This document shows, piece by piece, positions 38,375 to 47,731 of a stretch of DNA of 64,000 nucleotides; position 1 is the stretch's first letter, and the number at the start of each line of letters is the position of its first letter. The stretch is from contig NZ_CABVPX010000008.1 of NCBI RefSeq assembly GCF_902499125.1, positions 62,001 through 126,000 on the forward strand, written 5' to 3'. This DNA comes from Burkholderia arboris. GTDB lineage: Bacteria; Pseudomonadota; Gammaproteobacteria; Burkholderiales; Burkholderiaceae. Made by a program: the position numbers and the translations under genes. The notes under the pieces are model-generated. The model saw only the letters and a list, made by a program, of their open reading frames with translations, did not search any database and was not told the origin of the DNA.

Positions 38375-38507
38375 CGGCAGCGGCTCGAACCGGTGCCGGG
38401 GACGGTCGCGTCACGCCGGAGCCGACCGGCGCGCGGCCTGATTGACCCGCGCCGGGATCGACTCAATCGGTTCGCGCCCCCTTCAACATCGTGTCAGCAC
38501 TGCGATG

Positions 38508-40952
38508 TCAGCCGTTGGTCGCGGGCGTCAGCCGTTTGCGCACGCCCGTGAGCGCAAATCGTCCGAACGCCGAACGCTCGACGCCCGACAGTTCGGCCTC
38601 CCGGATACCGAGCGCTTCGGACAGCCGATGGATCGTGGCCTGCATATCGACGATCCGGCGCTCGTCAGCCAGCCGTTCGTCGACGTGCCGGGCCGTCTCG
38701 AGCGCATGCCGCGCGACTTCGGCCTCGTACCGCGCCACGGCGACATCGCGTTGCGAAGCCGTGACGGCGACGGTCTCCGTCAACTGCGCGATACGCGCAT
38801 CCAGGGTATCCACGGCGTGCTGCAATGCGACGCGTTGCCCCTCTGCGGCAGACGCCGCGGCGCGCCACTCCGCGACTTCGCGCGCGTTGGCGAGCCTCGT
38901 CTCGCCGAGCGCGGCCTCGTTGTCGAGCAGCGTCCTGCGAAGCGCGGCCTCCGTCTCCGTCAGCGTCGTGCGGAGGACCGCTTCCCTTTCCGCGACACGC
39001 GACGCCTGAGCGCTGAATTCGGCACGGATTTCGCCCGACAATGCGCCGATGGCATCGGCCTGCCGGTCGCGCAATGCAGCCAGTTCATCGGCAAGACTCC
39101 GTACCGCGTGCTCGACATCCGACGCTCCCGATCGACCTTCGAGCCCCTGTTTGAGCTCGGCCACTTTCGCATCGACGAGGCGCGTTTCGGCGACCGACCA
39201 GCTCACGTAATTTTCGAGCTGTGTCTTGACGGCCTCCACCACACCCGCGACCTGGCTCTGTACCTGCTCGGACAGGCGGGCGCTTTCCGCCAGGCTGGCA
39301 TCCCGCGCACAGATATCCCGGACCAGTTGGCGCTCCCGGTTTTCGCGGGACCGGTATCCCAGCAGCAGCGGCGCGAGCGACGTCAGACGGGTTCGCAGCC
39401 GCGTGAACAACGCCGTGACGTCATCGTCGTCGAGCGCGATCTCGTCGCAGGCGACCCGTCGCAGCATCGCATAAGCCTGAACGACCTCGGGCAACATCGA
39501 CGCATGCCGGTCGAGATCGTCGACGGTGAATTCGGCGTGCCTCAGGCTGTTGTCCAGGAACTCGCCTGCGTAGTCCTCGTACAGCGCGTCGCCCGGTTGC
39601 GGTGCGGGCAAGCCGACGCCCGTTGCCATGCGGCCGAGCTGCGTCAGCGGATCCGTCATCAGCACGTCGAAATCGATCAGGACGCGCCGGCAACCGCGGC
39701 TGTCCAGCACGGCATCCACCATGTATTCGAGCCACAGGACGTGCGCCTTCTCCTGCGGCATCTGCACGGCGCGCGCCATCGAGAACGCCACGCTCAACGG
39801 ATTGCGCAACGCGATCACATACCGGACGTCCGCATCGATTTGCTCGAACACGGGTTGCCAGAACGGCAGCACACGCGTCGTGCGCGGATCCTTGAAGCCG
39901 AACGGCATGCCGCCCGCGAGGCGTTCGCGCAACAGCACGACCGCACGGGCATGGAGTTCGTCGCGCTTGCCCTGAGCGACTTCGTTCACGCGCATCGGGC
40001 CGAGCGTGTCCCAATCGCCGCCGACTTCGCGCTCGAGCTCGAGATTGACCGCATGCAGATCGACGTCTTCCCAGTAACCTTTGGCATTGACGTGGGCATT
40101 GGCCTCCATCAGGCGCTCGCCCAACTCGACGCCGAGCGCCTTCAGGCCCCGCGTTGTCGCACTCGTGCCGCTACGCGGCGATCCCAGCACCACAATCAAC
40201 TTTCGACGGCTTTCCATACACTCCTTTTTCCTTTGCGAAGCAGCCGGGTATTGCCGAGTCAATGAGCACACCATCCCGTTGCCTCTCGCAATCTCGCGAC
40301 AGACTTCGATCGCGTCAAAGTCGTTGCGATACCACCGGCGAATATTGTCTTCGCCTTGCGTGCACAGCGTCTTGTCGACGTGCGCGGGATTGCGGTGCGC
40401 GTCCACATCGTCATCGGGCAAATGCAATGGCCCCAGCCCAAGAATCTCCGACAGCACCGATGCGTCGTCGGTCAGCCATTCCTGCTGCGCGATGAACGCG
40501 ATGTCCGCCGCGCGCGAACGCAGGTACGCCGGCGAAATCAACCAGTCCCAAACCGACGTCTTGACGTGATCGATTTGCCGCATGGCGTGATGCGCCGCGG
40601 CAGAAACCGCCTGATCCTGCGAGACAATGGCACGCGCAAGCGCATCGGCCGTCTCGAACCGGGCGAAAGCCGCCGCTTCGCCTTCCGTCCACTCGCCCTG
40701 ATAACGCGGTCGGCCCTTTCTCAAGCGACTGTAGAACCCGCTCACGTATCGTGTGATCGGGTTGCGCAAGCAAAAGAAGACTTTTTCACCGACAGGAATA
40801 TCCGGCAGTCGTACCGCGTGTCCATGGAGATGGACATCGCGGATGTCACGACCGTTCGCCCCGAGGGACTTGATCGCGTGAACGAGCGCCGTGCCACCGG
40901 TTTTTCCGATGTGCAGGAAATGGATGCGGGATTCGTCTGTCGAATGCGTCAT
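38508..40952 (-). CDS. Double sulfotransferase-domain protein with long coiled coil
   Basis: A 814-residue protein. Residues 10-235 resemble a Sulfotransfer_2-like domain: FLHIGKTGGTALVHAI (PAPS 5'-phosphosulfate loop, KTGGT 17-21) and VFFCLRNPITRYVSGFYSR (3'-phosphate region). From residue 246 a second sulfotransferase-like domain begins: KLIVVLGSPRSGTSATTRGL and VRYVIALRNPLSVAFSMAR. From about 530 to 790 the chain is a charged coiled coil. The linker codes an excellent Shine-Dalgarno, AAAAAGGAG (40221-40229, reverse strand), just before Met246, so the second part may also be translated alone. Start ATG 40950-40952 is tentative. Targets are likely surface glycans or lipids (inference). The gene fills an islet bounded by the stomatin-end repeat. 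Confidence 0.75.
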   Translation of the reverse strand: MTHSTDESRIHFLHIGKTGGTALVHAIKSLGANGRDIRDVHLHGHAVRLPDIPVGEKVFFCLRNPITRYVSGFYSRLRKGRPRYQGEWTEGEAAAFARFETADALARAIVSQDQAVSAAAHHAMRQIDHVKTSVWDWLISPAYLRSRAADIAFIAQQEWLTDDASVLSEILGLGPLHLPDDDVDAHRNPAHVDKTLCTQGEDNIRRWYRNDFDAIEVCREIARGNGMVCSLTRQYPAASQRKKECMESRRKLIVVLGSPRSGTSATTRGLKALGVELGERLMEANAHVNAKGYWEDVDLHAVNLELEREVGGDWDTLGPMRVNEVAQGKRDELHARAVVLLRERLAGGMPFGFKDPRTTRVLPFWQPVFEQIDADVRYVIALRNPLSVAFSMARAVQMPQEKAHVLWLEYMVDAVLDSRGCRRVLIDFDVLMTDPLTQLGRMATGVGLPAPQPGDALYEDYAGEFLDNSLRHAEFTVDDLDRHASMLPEVVQAYAMLRRVACDEIALDDDDVTALFTRLRTRLTSLAPLLLGYRSRENRERQLVRDICARDASLAESARLSEQVQSQVAGVVEAVKTQLENYVSWSVAETRLVDAKVAELKQGLEGRSGASDVEHAVRSLADELAALRDRQADAIGALSGEIRAEFSAQASRVAEREAVLRTTLTETEAALRRTLLDNEAALGETRLANAREVAEWRAAASAAEGQRVALQHAVDTLDARIAQLTETVAVTASQRDVAVARYEAEVARHALETARHVDERLADERRIVDMQATIHRLSEALGIREAELSGVERSAFGRFALTGVRKRLTPATNG

Positions 40953-41653
40953 GACGTCCGGGATCGTTTGTGATGACGGCCTACACCGCAACCGCAGCGC
41001 CGTTCATGGCATGCGAGATCGGGTTCCGGCATATCGCCTGCCCGCATCGATTTGTCGAAACACTGGATCTTTCCGCGCTCTTCGGCGTTCGGCACCGGCG
41101 ACGTGTTGGCGCGGCACCGCACACTGATGCAATAGCCAAGGACGTCGCGAGTAATACCGGAGTAAGGCTCGCGCCCGGTATCGAGCCGGCAGGCCGTACC
41201 GTCGACGGGATTCACGAGCAGCAGCGATTGACGGGGGGTGACGAGGAGATGCGCGGGTAATGACATGAAGTCGAGGGAAGTCTCGTATATGCTTTTCGTC
41301 GCCGGTTCCGGCGATCCCGCTTCCGGCTCGCTACCGGACTCTCATCACCACCCCCGATGTCGGACAACGCAATCTGCAACGTACGTCTCGGTCCGGCACA
41401 CAGCATCGAACGACAGCCTGGCGCGCCCTCCCCGGGTTTCGCCGGGGCGTAGTCGTTCGAGCCATTGCGCCGGGCTCAAAGCGCCGCCCCGTTTCCGGGA
41501 GAGCGAAATCGCGCGTATCTTATCAAAAAATACTCCGCTCCACCGGATTCGCGCAGGCTATCCGGCAACCGGTTTCGGTACGCCATGCCACCGGCACTCG
41601 CGTGTCGGGAAAGGCTTCGCGCGAATCACGCCTGGCGCTCGGCGGGGGGAGGG
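40953..41653. other. Gene-poor, more A+T-rich part of the sulfotransferase islet
   Basis: About 700 bp with no convincing gene. An open frame at 40949-41266 on the minus strand (105 codons) has no SD sequence and no recognised motif. Base use here is visibly richer in A+T than around it (for example the run TTATCAAAAAATACTCC near 41520), which suits recently acquired DNA. The promoter of the sulfotransferase gene should lie at its left edge. Confidence 0.5.
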
Positions 41654-41885
41654 GCCGAACGCGAGCGGCGCGCGAAGGTGATTCATGCGAAAGGCAAAGC
41701 AGGCGTCGGAGAAGCTGCTGCAGGCCGCGCAACGGCGCGCGCTGCAGCCGCAGGCGATGCAGCTGCGCTACCTGCAGACGCTGACGACGATCGCCGCGGA
41801 CAAGAATTCGACGATCGTGTTTCCGCTGCCGGTCGATCTGCTGGGGGCGTTGCTGGAGCGGTTGGGCATGCCGCGCGAGCGCTGA
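41654..41885 (+). pseudogene. Frameshifted second copy of the SPFH gene 3' end
   Basis: Matches the last 77 codons of the stomatin gene at 38141-38374. The first about 12 codons stay in frame ([12 protein letters not shown]), then a 2-base deletion near 41695-41700 shifts the frame; the rest reads [20 protein letters not shown] and onward in another frame to a TGA at 41885. There is no start, membrane segment or SPFH core, so no working protein can be made. The fragment marks the right edge of the islet that contains the sulfotransferase gene. Confidence 0.85.
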
Positions 41886-41966
41886 GACGCGCGTGTTCCG
41901 GCCCGCGCAACACCGCCGTCGCGCCCGCCGGACGCCGGGCCGCAGCGGCCCGGCACCCGCCGCACG

Positions 41967-43244
41967 TCAAGCGAGCAGCTTGCGCTCGGTCTTGCCGTAC
42001 TTGATTGACTTCTCGTCCGGGATCATCAGGCCCGTGTGCTCGTCGCGGCCCTGCAGCAGGAAACGCGCGTCCGGCTTGCCGACCTGCTCGGCCGCGAGCT
42101 TGCTGTCCGCGCCGATCTCGCCCTTCTTCATCCGGTTGACGATCACGCCGGCCGCGGTGTCCTTGAAGTCGCGCAGCATCCACGCGTCGCCGTCGCTGTC
42201 GCCGAACACCAGCAGCGGGCCGTAGCCCTTCTTCGATTCGAGCACGTTGCGGATGCCCACCGTCTTGCCGGGTCCCCAGTTGAAATGCCAGCCGGCCGGA
42301 TAGGTGCTCGTGTACTTGCCGTCCTGCATGTCGAGGCGCAGGCCGATCACGTTCTCCGGCGGCACGCCGTAGCCGTAGTTCGGATTGCCGGCGAACACGC
42401 GCACGACATCGTCGAGCGACGCGGTGCTCACGTACACGTCGATGCCGTTCGCGCGCAGCGTGTGCATCACCGCGCGGATTTCCTCATGGATGCGAATGCC
42501 GTGGAAATGCGTGTCGGCCACCACACCGGCCTTGCCCGGCAGCGTCTTCGGGCTTTCGTAGCGGACCTTGCGCAGCGCGTCGCCGATCCCGTAGTTATCC
42601 GACGCTTCCGCCATCGCCTGCAGCTCGGCGGTCGTCATGTTCTTGTAGAAGTAGATGATCCACTTGTAGCCGACTTCGAGCGGGTGCGTGTCGCAGATCG
42701 CGTCGTACATGAAGTACAGCTTCGCGCGGAAATCCTTGAACTGGTCGGTCTCGCGAATCTCGTCGAGGCTCTTGCCGCCGCCGAAACCCTGGTAGTTCGC
42801 GTAGAGCCAGCGGTAGTCGGATTCAACGTCGGCGGCGAGATCCTCCATCGTCACCGGCTTGCCGTCGACGGTCGTGTAGTCCTTCATGAACGCGCCCTTC
42901 GGCACGTCCTTCCACATCACGCCGACGAATTCGTCCGGCGTCAGCTTGTACTGAAGATGGTTGATCTGGTACATCAGCAACGCCTCTTCGCAGTCGTTCA
43001 TGATGCACGTGTTGTCCCAGTCGAACACCGCGTACGGGCGGCGCTTTTCATCGTAGCGCGCGCTCGCGACGCCATGCTGGTCGAGCACCGCCTGCAGGCG
43101 CGCAGCGTTGAACGGCGACCAGCGGCCCGGGTCCAGCGCATCCGGCGCGATTGCGCTCTTCGCGTCGGCGGTGCCGGCCTTGAGCATCAGCGACGTCGCA
43201 GCGGTCGCCGCGGCAAGGGTGTTCATGAACTGGCGGCGTTGCAT
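41967..43244 (-). CDS. Tat-exported HAD-family phosphatase (phosphorylcholine-phosphatase-like)
   Basis: A 425-residue protein. The N-terminus MQRRQFMNTLAAATAATS is a Tat signal (RRQFM). HAD motif I is AVFDWDNTC (D75, D77) and the late acidic motif is VFGDSDGDAWML; DPGRWSPFNAARLQ resembles the N-terminal helix of phosphorylcholine phosphatases. It most likely removes phosphate from a small phospho-alcohol in the periplasm. GGAGAG precedes ATG 43242-43244; an upstream Met 13 codons earlier would mask the Tat signal. It is on the opposite strand to, and 82 bp from, the stomatin remnant. Confidence 0.82.
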   Translation of the reverse strand: MQRRQFMNTLAAATAATSLMLKAGTADAKSAIAPDALDPGRWSPFNAARLQAVLDQHGVASARYDEKRRPYAVFDWDNTCIMNDCEEALLMYQINHLQYKLTPDEFVGVMWKDVPKGAFMKDYTTVDGKPVTMEDLAADVESDYRWLYANYQGFGGGKSLDEIRETDQFKDFRAKLYFMYDAICDTHPLEVGYKWIIYFYKNMTTAELQAMAEASDNYGIGDALRKVRYESPKTLPGKAGVVADTHFHGIRIHEEIRAVMHTLRANGIDVYVSTASLDDVVRVFAGNPNYGYGVPPENVIGLRLDMQDGKYTSTYPAGWHFNWGPGKTVGIRNVLESKKGYGPLLVFGDSDGDAWMLRDFKDTAAGVIVNRMKKGEIGADSKLAAEQVGKPDARFLLQGRDEHTGLMIPDEKSIKYGKTERKLLA

Positions 43245-43674
43245 GGTCTCTCTCCGTGGAAATGTCGAATCGGTTTCGGTCACTACCCCGTGCGGCGCAC
43301 TGGCGGCTCATCACCGCTGCGAAGCCGGGGCGGCCTCGAATTGGGGGCGAATAATGTGACGAAATTATTTCGGCAATTTGACAGCGTCACGCCGCGACGC
43401 GACGCCAAGTTGATCCGGCGCGACATGCCGGGCGCCGCAAGATGGCCGGACACGGCGATCCGGCCCGGCAACGGGCCCGCGCCCGACATCGTCCCGAAAC
43501 CTAGAGGCTCCCCTCCATTCCCCCCTTCCATTGGGACAAATCCTCACTTCCCGGCGCGCAGAACCGTCTATGATCATTACATCGCTCAATGACACATTAA
43601 ATGCTGACTGAATAACCCGCGACGGTGACGCCGACGGGCGCGTTCCGGATCAGCGCCCCCAACGGAGACGCACC
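43245..43674. other. Intergenic region between HAD and M24 genes
   Basis: This 430-bp gap has no convincing gene. An AATAAT/ATTATT inverted pair (43350-43355 and 43364-43369) with a nearby TTTGACAG could be a control site. The stretch TATGATCATTACATC near 43570-43584 is A+T-rich and promoter-like for the M24 gene. The two flanking genes are divergent. Confidence 0.4.
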
Positions 43675-44574
43675 ATGGCCGATCACCACCCGCTGCCGGA
43701 AGTCCACCTCGACGAGCTGCCGCAATTCCGCGCGGTCCAGCAGCTGGCGTACCGCTGCGTCGAAACCGTCGGCGCGATGCTCTACCCCGGCATCACCGAA
43801 AAGGAGGCCGCGCGGCTGCTGACCGAATGGCTGCAGGACAACGGCGTGCACGACTGGCTGCACAAGCCGTTCGCGTGGTTCGGCGACCGCACCGCGTTCG
43901 AAGGCTTCTCGGGGCTCAAGCACATGGGCGGCTTCAATCTCGCGTTCTTCCCGAGCAACCGCCAGCTCGAAACCGACATGCCGGTGATCCTCGACGTCGC
44001 GCCGGTGCTCGACGGCATCGTGGCCGACGTCGGCTACGCACACTGCCTCGGCCACAACCCGATCCTCGAGCAATTGCAGGACGACCTGATGGACCATCGC
44101 GACATGATCGTGCGGCTCGTGAAGGAGCGCCGGTCGATGGCCGAGGTCGCGCAGGAAGTCGACGCACTGTGCCGCCGCCAGGGCGTCGAGCCGCGTCACA
44201 AGGCCTATCCGTTCAAGGTGCTCGCGCATCGCGTCGCGAAGATCCATAAGCTGTCGAAACCGCGCTTCGTCGCGCGCTTCGGGCTGAACGCGACGCGCAA
44301 CCTGCTGCTCGACCAGGGTCGCGCGGCGAAGCAGCAGGGCTGGTCGCCGCTGTGGTCGATCGACCGGCGCTCCGAGCATGCGCCCGTGCCGGGCCTGTGG
44401 GCCGTCGAGCCGCATCTCGGCTTCGCCGGCGTCGGCGCGAAATTCGAGGAGCTGCTCGTGATCACCGACGACGACGCGTACTGGCTCGACGAAGACCTGC
44501 CGCACGTGCGCCGCTGGCAGCGCCGCCAGGCCGAACGCACGCAGGCCGTCGCGACCGTGCAAGCCGCGGCCTGA
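43675..44574 (+). CDS. M24-family metallopeptidase-like protein
   Basis: A 299-residue protein with the pita-bread (aminopeptidase P/methionine aminopeptidase) fold. Candidate metal ligands appear in order: Asp in VILDVAPVLDG, Asp in VADVGYAHC, His in VLAHRVAKIH, Glu in WAVEPHLGF and Glu in KFEELLVIT. It lacks the N-terminal creatinase domain. GGAG precedes ATG 43675. It is followed by the hydrolase-SDR fusion (43 bp) and a PF10118 gene on the same strand, probably one operon. The peptide or non-peptide substrate is unknown. Confidence 0.82.
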   Translation: MADHHPLPEVHLDELPQFRAVQQLAYRCVETVGAMLYPGITEKEAARLLTEWLQDNGVHDWLHKPFAWFGDRTAFEGFSGLKHMGGFNLAFFPSNRQLETDMPVILDVAPVLDGIVADVGYAHCLGHNPILEQLQDDLMDHRDMIVRLVKERRSMAEVAQEVDALCRRQGVEPRHKAYPFKVLAHRVAKIHKLSKPRFVARFGLNATRNLLLDQGRAAKQQGWSPLWSIDRRSEHAPVPGLWAVEPHLGFAGVGAKFEELLVITDDDAYWLDEDLPHVRRWQRRQAERTQAVATVQAAA

Positions 44575-44617
44575 CGCATCCGCGCCTTCCCCCGACTCCC
44601 TGAACGACGGACTCACG

Positions 44618-46405
44618 ATGCAGCCTCTTTCCGACGAAGCGCCGCTGGCCCTGTTCGAATCGGTTCACAGCGAAACGGCGGTCACCTCCGGCGACCTGAC
44701 GCTCGCGGTCAAGACCTGGGGCGACCCGGCCCGCTCGCCGGTCGTGCTCGTGCACGGCTATCCCGACGACAGCAGCGTCTGGCAGCACGTCGCGCCGCTG
44801 CTCGCGCGCAAGCACTACGTGATCGCGTACGACGTGCGCGGCGCGGGCCTGTCCGGCGTGCCGAAACGCACGGCCGACTATCACCTGGCGAAACTCACCG
44901 ACGACTTCGTCGCGGTGATCGACGCGCTCTGCCCCGGCCGCGCGGTCCATCTGATCGCGCACGACTGGGGCTCGATCCAGGGCTGGGAATTCGTCACCGA
45001 TCCGCGCCTCGCCGGCCGCATCGCGTCGTACACGTCGTGCTCGGGGCCGTGCCTCGACCACGTCGGCTTCTGGCTGCGCGAACGCGTGCTGCGCCCGACG
45101 CCCGCATCGCTCGCCAAGCTCGGCGGCCAGCTCGTGCGCTCGTGGTACGTGTACCTGTTCCACCTGCCGTTCATTCCCGAGCTCGGCTGGCGGCTGTGGC
45201 TCGGCCGTGCGTGGCCGCGCCTGCTGCGCCGGCTCGAGAAGACGCCCGCCACACCGCGCCCGACGCAGGCCGACGACGGCGCGCGCGGCGTGCGCCTGTA
45301 TCGCGCGAACTTCATCCGCTGCCTGTTCGCGCCGCGCGAACGCTACGCGCACGCACCGGTGCAGACGATCGTGCCGCTCGGCGACAAGTACGTGAGCCCC
45401 GCGCTGTCCGAGAACCTGTCGCGCTGGGTGCCGCAGTACTACCGTCGCGAAGTCGCGGCCGGCCACTGGCTGCCGCTCGCCGATCCCTCGCGCTTCGCCG
45501 ATCTCGCCGGACAACTGATCGACGCGATCGAGTCGGGCAACGAACCGCCCGCGCTCGCGAACGCGCGCCGCCGCGCCACGAGCGGCCGCTTCAGCGGCAA
45601 GGTCGCGGTCGTCACCGGCGCGGGCAGCGGCATCGGCCGCAGCGCGGCGCTCGCGTTTGCCCGCGAAGGCGCGACGGTCGTCGCCTGCGACATCGATCTC
45701 GCTAGCGCCGAACGCACCGCGCTGCTGCTCGGGCTGACCGGCGCGCAGGCGCATGCGAAACGCGTCGACGTCGGGTCCGCCGACGAGATGGAAGCGCTCG
45801 CGACGTGGGTCGGCAGCGAACTCGGCGGCGCGGACATCGTGGTCAACAACGCGGGCATCGGCATGGCCGGCGGCATCCTCGACACGAGCGCGCGGCACTG
45901 GGAGCGCATCCTGCACGTGAACCTGTGGGGCGTGATCCACGGCTCGCGGCTGTTCGCGCAGCAGATGGCCGCGCGCGGCACCGGCGGGCACATCGTCAAC
46001 ACGGCATCGGCCGCCGCGTTCGGGCCGTCGCGCGACCTGCCCGCCTACGCGACGACGAAGGCCGCCGTGCTGATGCTCAGCGAATGCATGCGCGCGGAGC
46101 TCGCGGAGAAAGGCATCGGCGTGACGGCCGTGTGCCCGGGTTTCGCGGAGACCGGAATCATGGCGTCGACGCAATACGCAGGCGCCAACGCGCAGGACGA
46201 AGCGCGGCTGCGCAAGCGCGCGACCAAGCTGTACCAGATGCGCGGCCTGAAGCCGGAAACCGTCGCGCAGGCGATGGTCGACGGCGTGCTGCGCAACCGC
46301 CCCGTCGTCGCGGTCGGCGGCGAGGCGCACGCGATGCGCTTCGTCGGCCGCTTCATGCCGTGGCTCGGCCGGATGATTGCCCGCGTCAGCATGGCATCGC
46401 ATTGA
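44618..46405 (+). CDS. Alpha/beta hydrolase-SDR oxidoreductase fusion
   Basis: A 595-residue two-domain enzyme. Residues 1-300 form an epoxide-hydrolase-like alpha/beta hydrolase with VVLVHGYPDDSSVW and nucleophile elbow AHDWGS (Asp116 is the expected nucleophile). Residues 325-590 form a short-chain dehydrogenase: TGAGSGIGR cofactor motif, NNAGIG, and active-site Y477-x3-K481 in YATTK. Such fusions occur in proteobacteria and mycobacteria, but their substrate is not settled. It stands between the M24 and PF10118 genes, so a shared pathway on a lipid or xenobiotic is likely (inference). Confidence 0.87.
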   Translation: MQPLSDEAPLALFESVHSETAVTSGDLTLAVKTWGDPARSPVVLVHGYPDDSSVWQHVAPLLARKHYVIAYDVRGAGLSGVPKRTADYHLAKLTDDFVAVIDALCPGRAVHLIAHDWGSIQGWEFVTDPRLAGRIASYTSCSGPCLDHVGFWLRERVLRPTPASLAKLGGQLVRSWYVYLFHLPFIPELGWRLWLGRAWPRLLRRLEKTPATPRPTQADDGARGVRLYRANFIRCLFAPRERYAHAPVQTIVPLGDKYVSPALSENLSRWVPQYYRREVAAGHWLPLADPSRFADLAGQLIDAIESGNEPPALANARRRATSGRFSGKVAVVTGAGSGIGRSAALAFAREGATVVACDIDLASAERTALLLGLTGAQAHAKRVDVGSADEMEALATWVGSELGGADIVVNNAGIGMAGGILDTSARHWERILHVNLWGVIHGSRLFAQQMAARGTGGHIVNTASAAAFGPSRDLPAYATTKAAVLMLSECMRAELAEKGIGVTAVCPGFAETGIMASTQYAGANAQDEARLRKRATKLYQMRGLKPETVAQAMVDGVLRNRPVVAVGGEAHAMRFVGRFMPWLGRMIARVSMASH

Positions 46406-46434
46406 CGGCGCATGACGCCGCACAGGGAGACAAC

Positions 46435-47340
46435 ATGACCGATACCGCCGACTATCACAAGATCAAGGCCCGGCACGTGAAGTTCGACTTCAGCGACACG
46501 CCGATCACGTGGGTGCCGAACGATCCGGGCAGCACGCACATCATCAACACGCTGAACCTGCTGTTCCCGGAAGGCGAGCTGTGGTTCTGCCGCGTGTACA
46601 ACAAGGCGCTGCCGCTGATCACCGATGCGCGCCTGCGCGACGAGGCCGAAGGCTTCCTGCGCCAGGAAGCCGTGCACTCGCGCTCGCACGGCGGCGTACT
46701 GAAGCACTACTACGACCGGCACGGGATCGACACGAAGCCGTTCACGCAGAAGCTCAACCGGCTGTTCACGCGCGTGCTCGGCGAACAGCCGTTCGGGCTG
46801 AAGATCGGCCATACGCGCTTCTGGCTGCGGCAGCAGCTGGCCGTGATCGCATCGCTCGAGCATTTCTTCGGCTATCTCGGCAACTGGGTGCTCAACGCGC
46901 ACGGGCTCGACGAAGGCCGTGCCGACCCGACGATGGTCGACCTGCTGCGCTGGCACGGCGCCGAGGAAGTCGAGCACCGCACCGTCGCGTTCGACATCTA
47001 CCGGCACCTGGGCGGCAGCTATCCGGAGCGCTGCGTGCACATGGCGTTCGTGATCCTGCTGCTGCTCTACTACATCACGACCGGCGCGAAGTTCATGTAC
47101 CAGCGCGACCCGGACGCCGGCCGCTACCCGGGCTTCGTGCTCGCGTGGTGGCAAGGTTCGCGGCGCGGTCACCTGCCGTCGTTCTGGAAGGTGATCGGCG
47201 CGGCGCTGCGTTATTTCAAGCCGAGCTACACGCCGCACCACGAAGGCTCGACCGAGCAGGCGCTCGCCTACCTCGCGCGCTCGCCGGCCGCGCAGGCCGC
47301 CGCGCACGGCGGCAACTGGGGCACGACGAAGGGCGCCTGA
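46435..47340 (+). CDS. PF10118-type 'metal-dependent hydrolase', second copy
   Basis: A 301-residue paralogue of the protein at 7603. The same di-iron-like layout appears: E48 (FPEGE), E78-x2-H81 (RQEAVH), E142 (SLEHF) and E178-x2-H181 (EEVEH). A hydrophobic span follows (about 198-214, MAFVILLLLYYITTG). GGGAGA precedes ATG 46435, 29 bp after the fusion gene. It probably acts in the same pathway as its two upstream neighbours; the reaction is unknown. Confidence 0.85.
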   Translation: MTDTADYHKIKARHVKFDFSDTPITWVPNDPGSTHIINTLNLLFPEGELWFCRVYNKALPLITDARLRDEAEGFLRQEAVHSRSHGGVLKHYYDRHGIDTKPFTQKLNRLFTRVLGEQPFGLKIGHTRFWLRQQLAVIASLEHFFGYLGNWVLNAHGLDEGRADPTMVDLLRWHGAEEVEHRTVAFDIYRHLGGSYPERCVHMAFVILLLLYYITTGAKFMYQRDPDAGRYPGFVLAWWQGSRRGHLPSFWKVIGAALRYFKPSYTPHHEGSTEQALAYLARSPAAQAAAHGGNWGTTKGA

Positions 47341-47359
47341 CCGCGTTTCCGGCCGGTTC

Positions 47360-47376
47360 GGCGGGCGGCGCCCGCC
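47360..47376 (+). terminator. GC-rich hairpin after the PF10118 gene
   Basis: GGCGGGC-GGC-GCCCGCC is a perfect 7-bp stem about 20 bp after the stop at 47340, followed by GAAA and not a T-run. It may be a weak terminator. A -10-like TACAAT at 47385-47390 follows and probably starts the transcript of the gene at 47420. Confidence 0.4.
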
Positions 47377-47419
47377 GAAATGCGTACAATCGCGGCTTCA
47401 ATTTCCCGGAGGTGCCGCG

Positions 47420-47707
47420 ATGGCCATGAAGAAAACCGATCTCGAAAAGAACAAGGCGCTCAAACTGACGCACTCGATGAAGCAGTCGAGCTCCGCACGT
47501 TTCGGCAAGGGCGCCGACGAAGCCGCCAAGCTCGACCGCCGCGCGCAGCGCAAGCTCGACCAGGAACAGGGCCTCGTGCCGTTCGCGTGCAAGCTCAACG
47601 CCGAACTCGTCGAACAGCTGAAGGCACGTGCGGCCACGCACCCGGAGGGGATGACGGGCCTGCTGTCCGAGCTGCTCGTGAACGGGCTCGCGCAACGCGA
47701 CGCGTAA
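47420..47707 (+). CDS. Small conserved hypothetical protein, possibly RHH-like
   Basis: A 95-residue, strongly basic N-terminal half (KKTDLEKNKALKLTHSMKQS) is followed by CKLNAELVEQLKARAATHPE and LLSELLVNGLAQ, which look like a strand-helix-helix DNA-binding unit of the ribbon-helix-helix type. GGAGG lies 7 bases before ATG 47420, in the loop of a CGCGGC/GCCGCG pair. The function is unknown; it could be a small DNA-binding protein. Confidence 0.6.
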   Translation: MAMKKTDLEKNKALKLTHSMKQSSSARFGKGADEAAKLDRRAQRKLDQEQGLVPFACKLNAELVEQLKARAATHPEGMTGLLSELLVNGLAQRDA

Positions 47708-47731
47708 CCGCCACGTATCTCGAAATTTCCG

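Noticed and set aside
40949..41266. 105-codon minus-strand frame in the sulfotransferase islet
   Set aside because: No Shine-Dalgarno, no recognised motif, and Cys/Arg-rich tail; it overlaps the start of the sulfotransferase gene. Kept only as part of the gene-poor region.
38375..41653. Insertion sequence or integrated phage element
   Set aside because: No transposase, integrase or terminal inverted repeat was found; the only mobile-like feature is the duplicated stomatin end.
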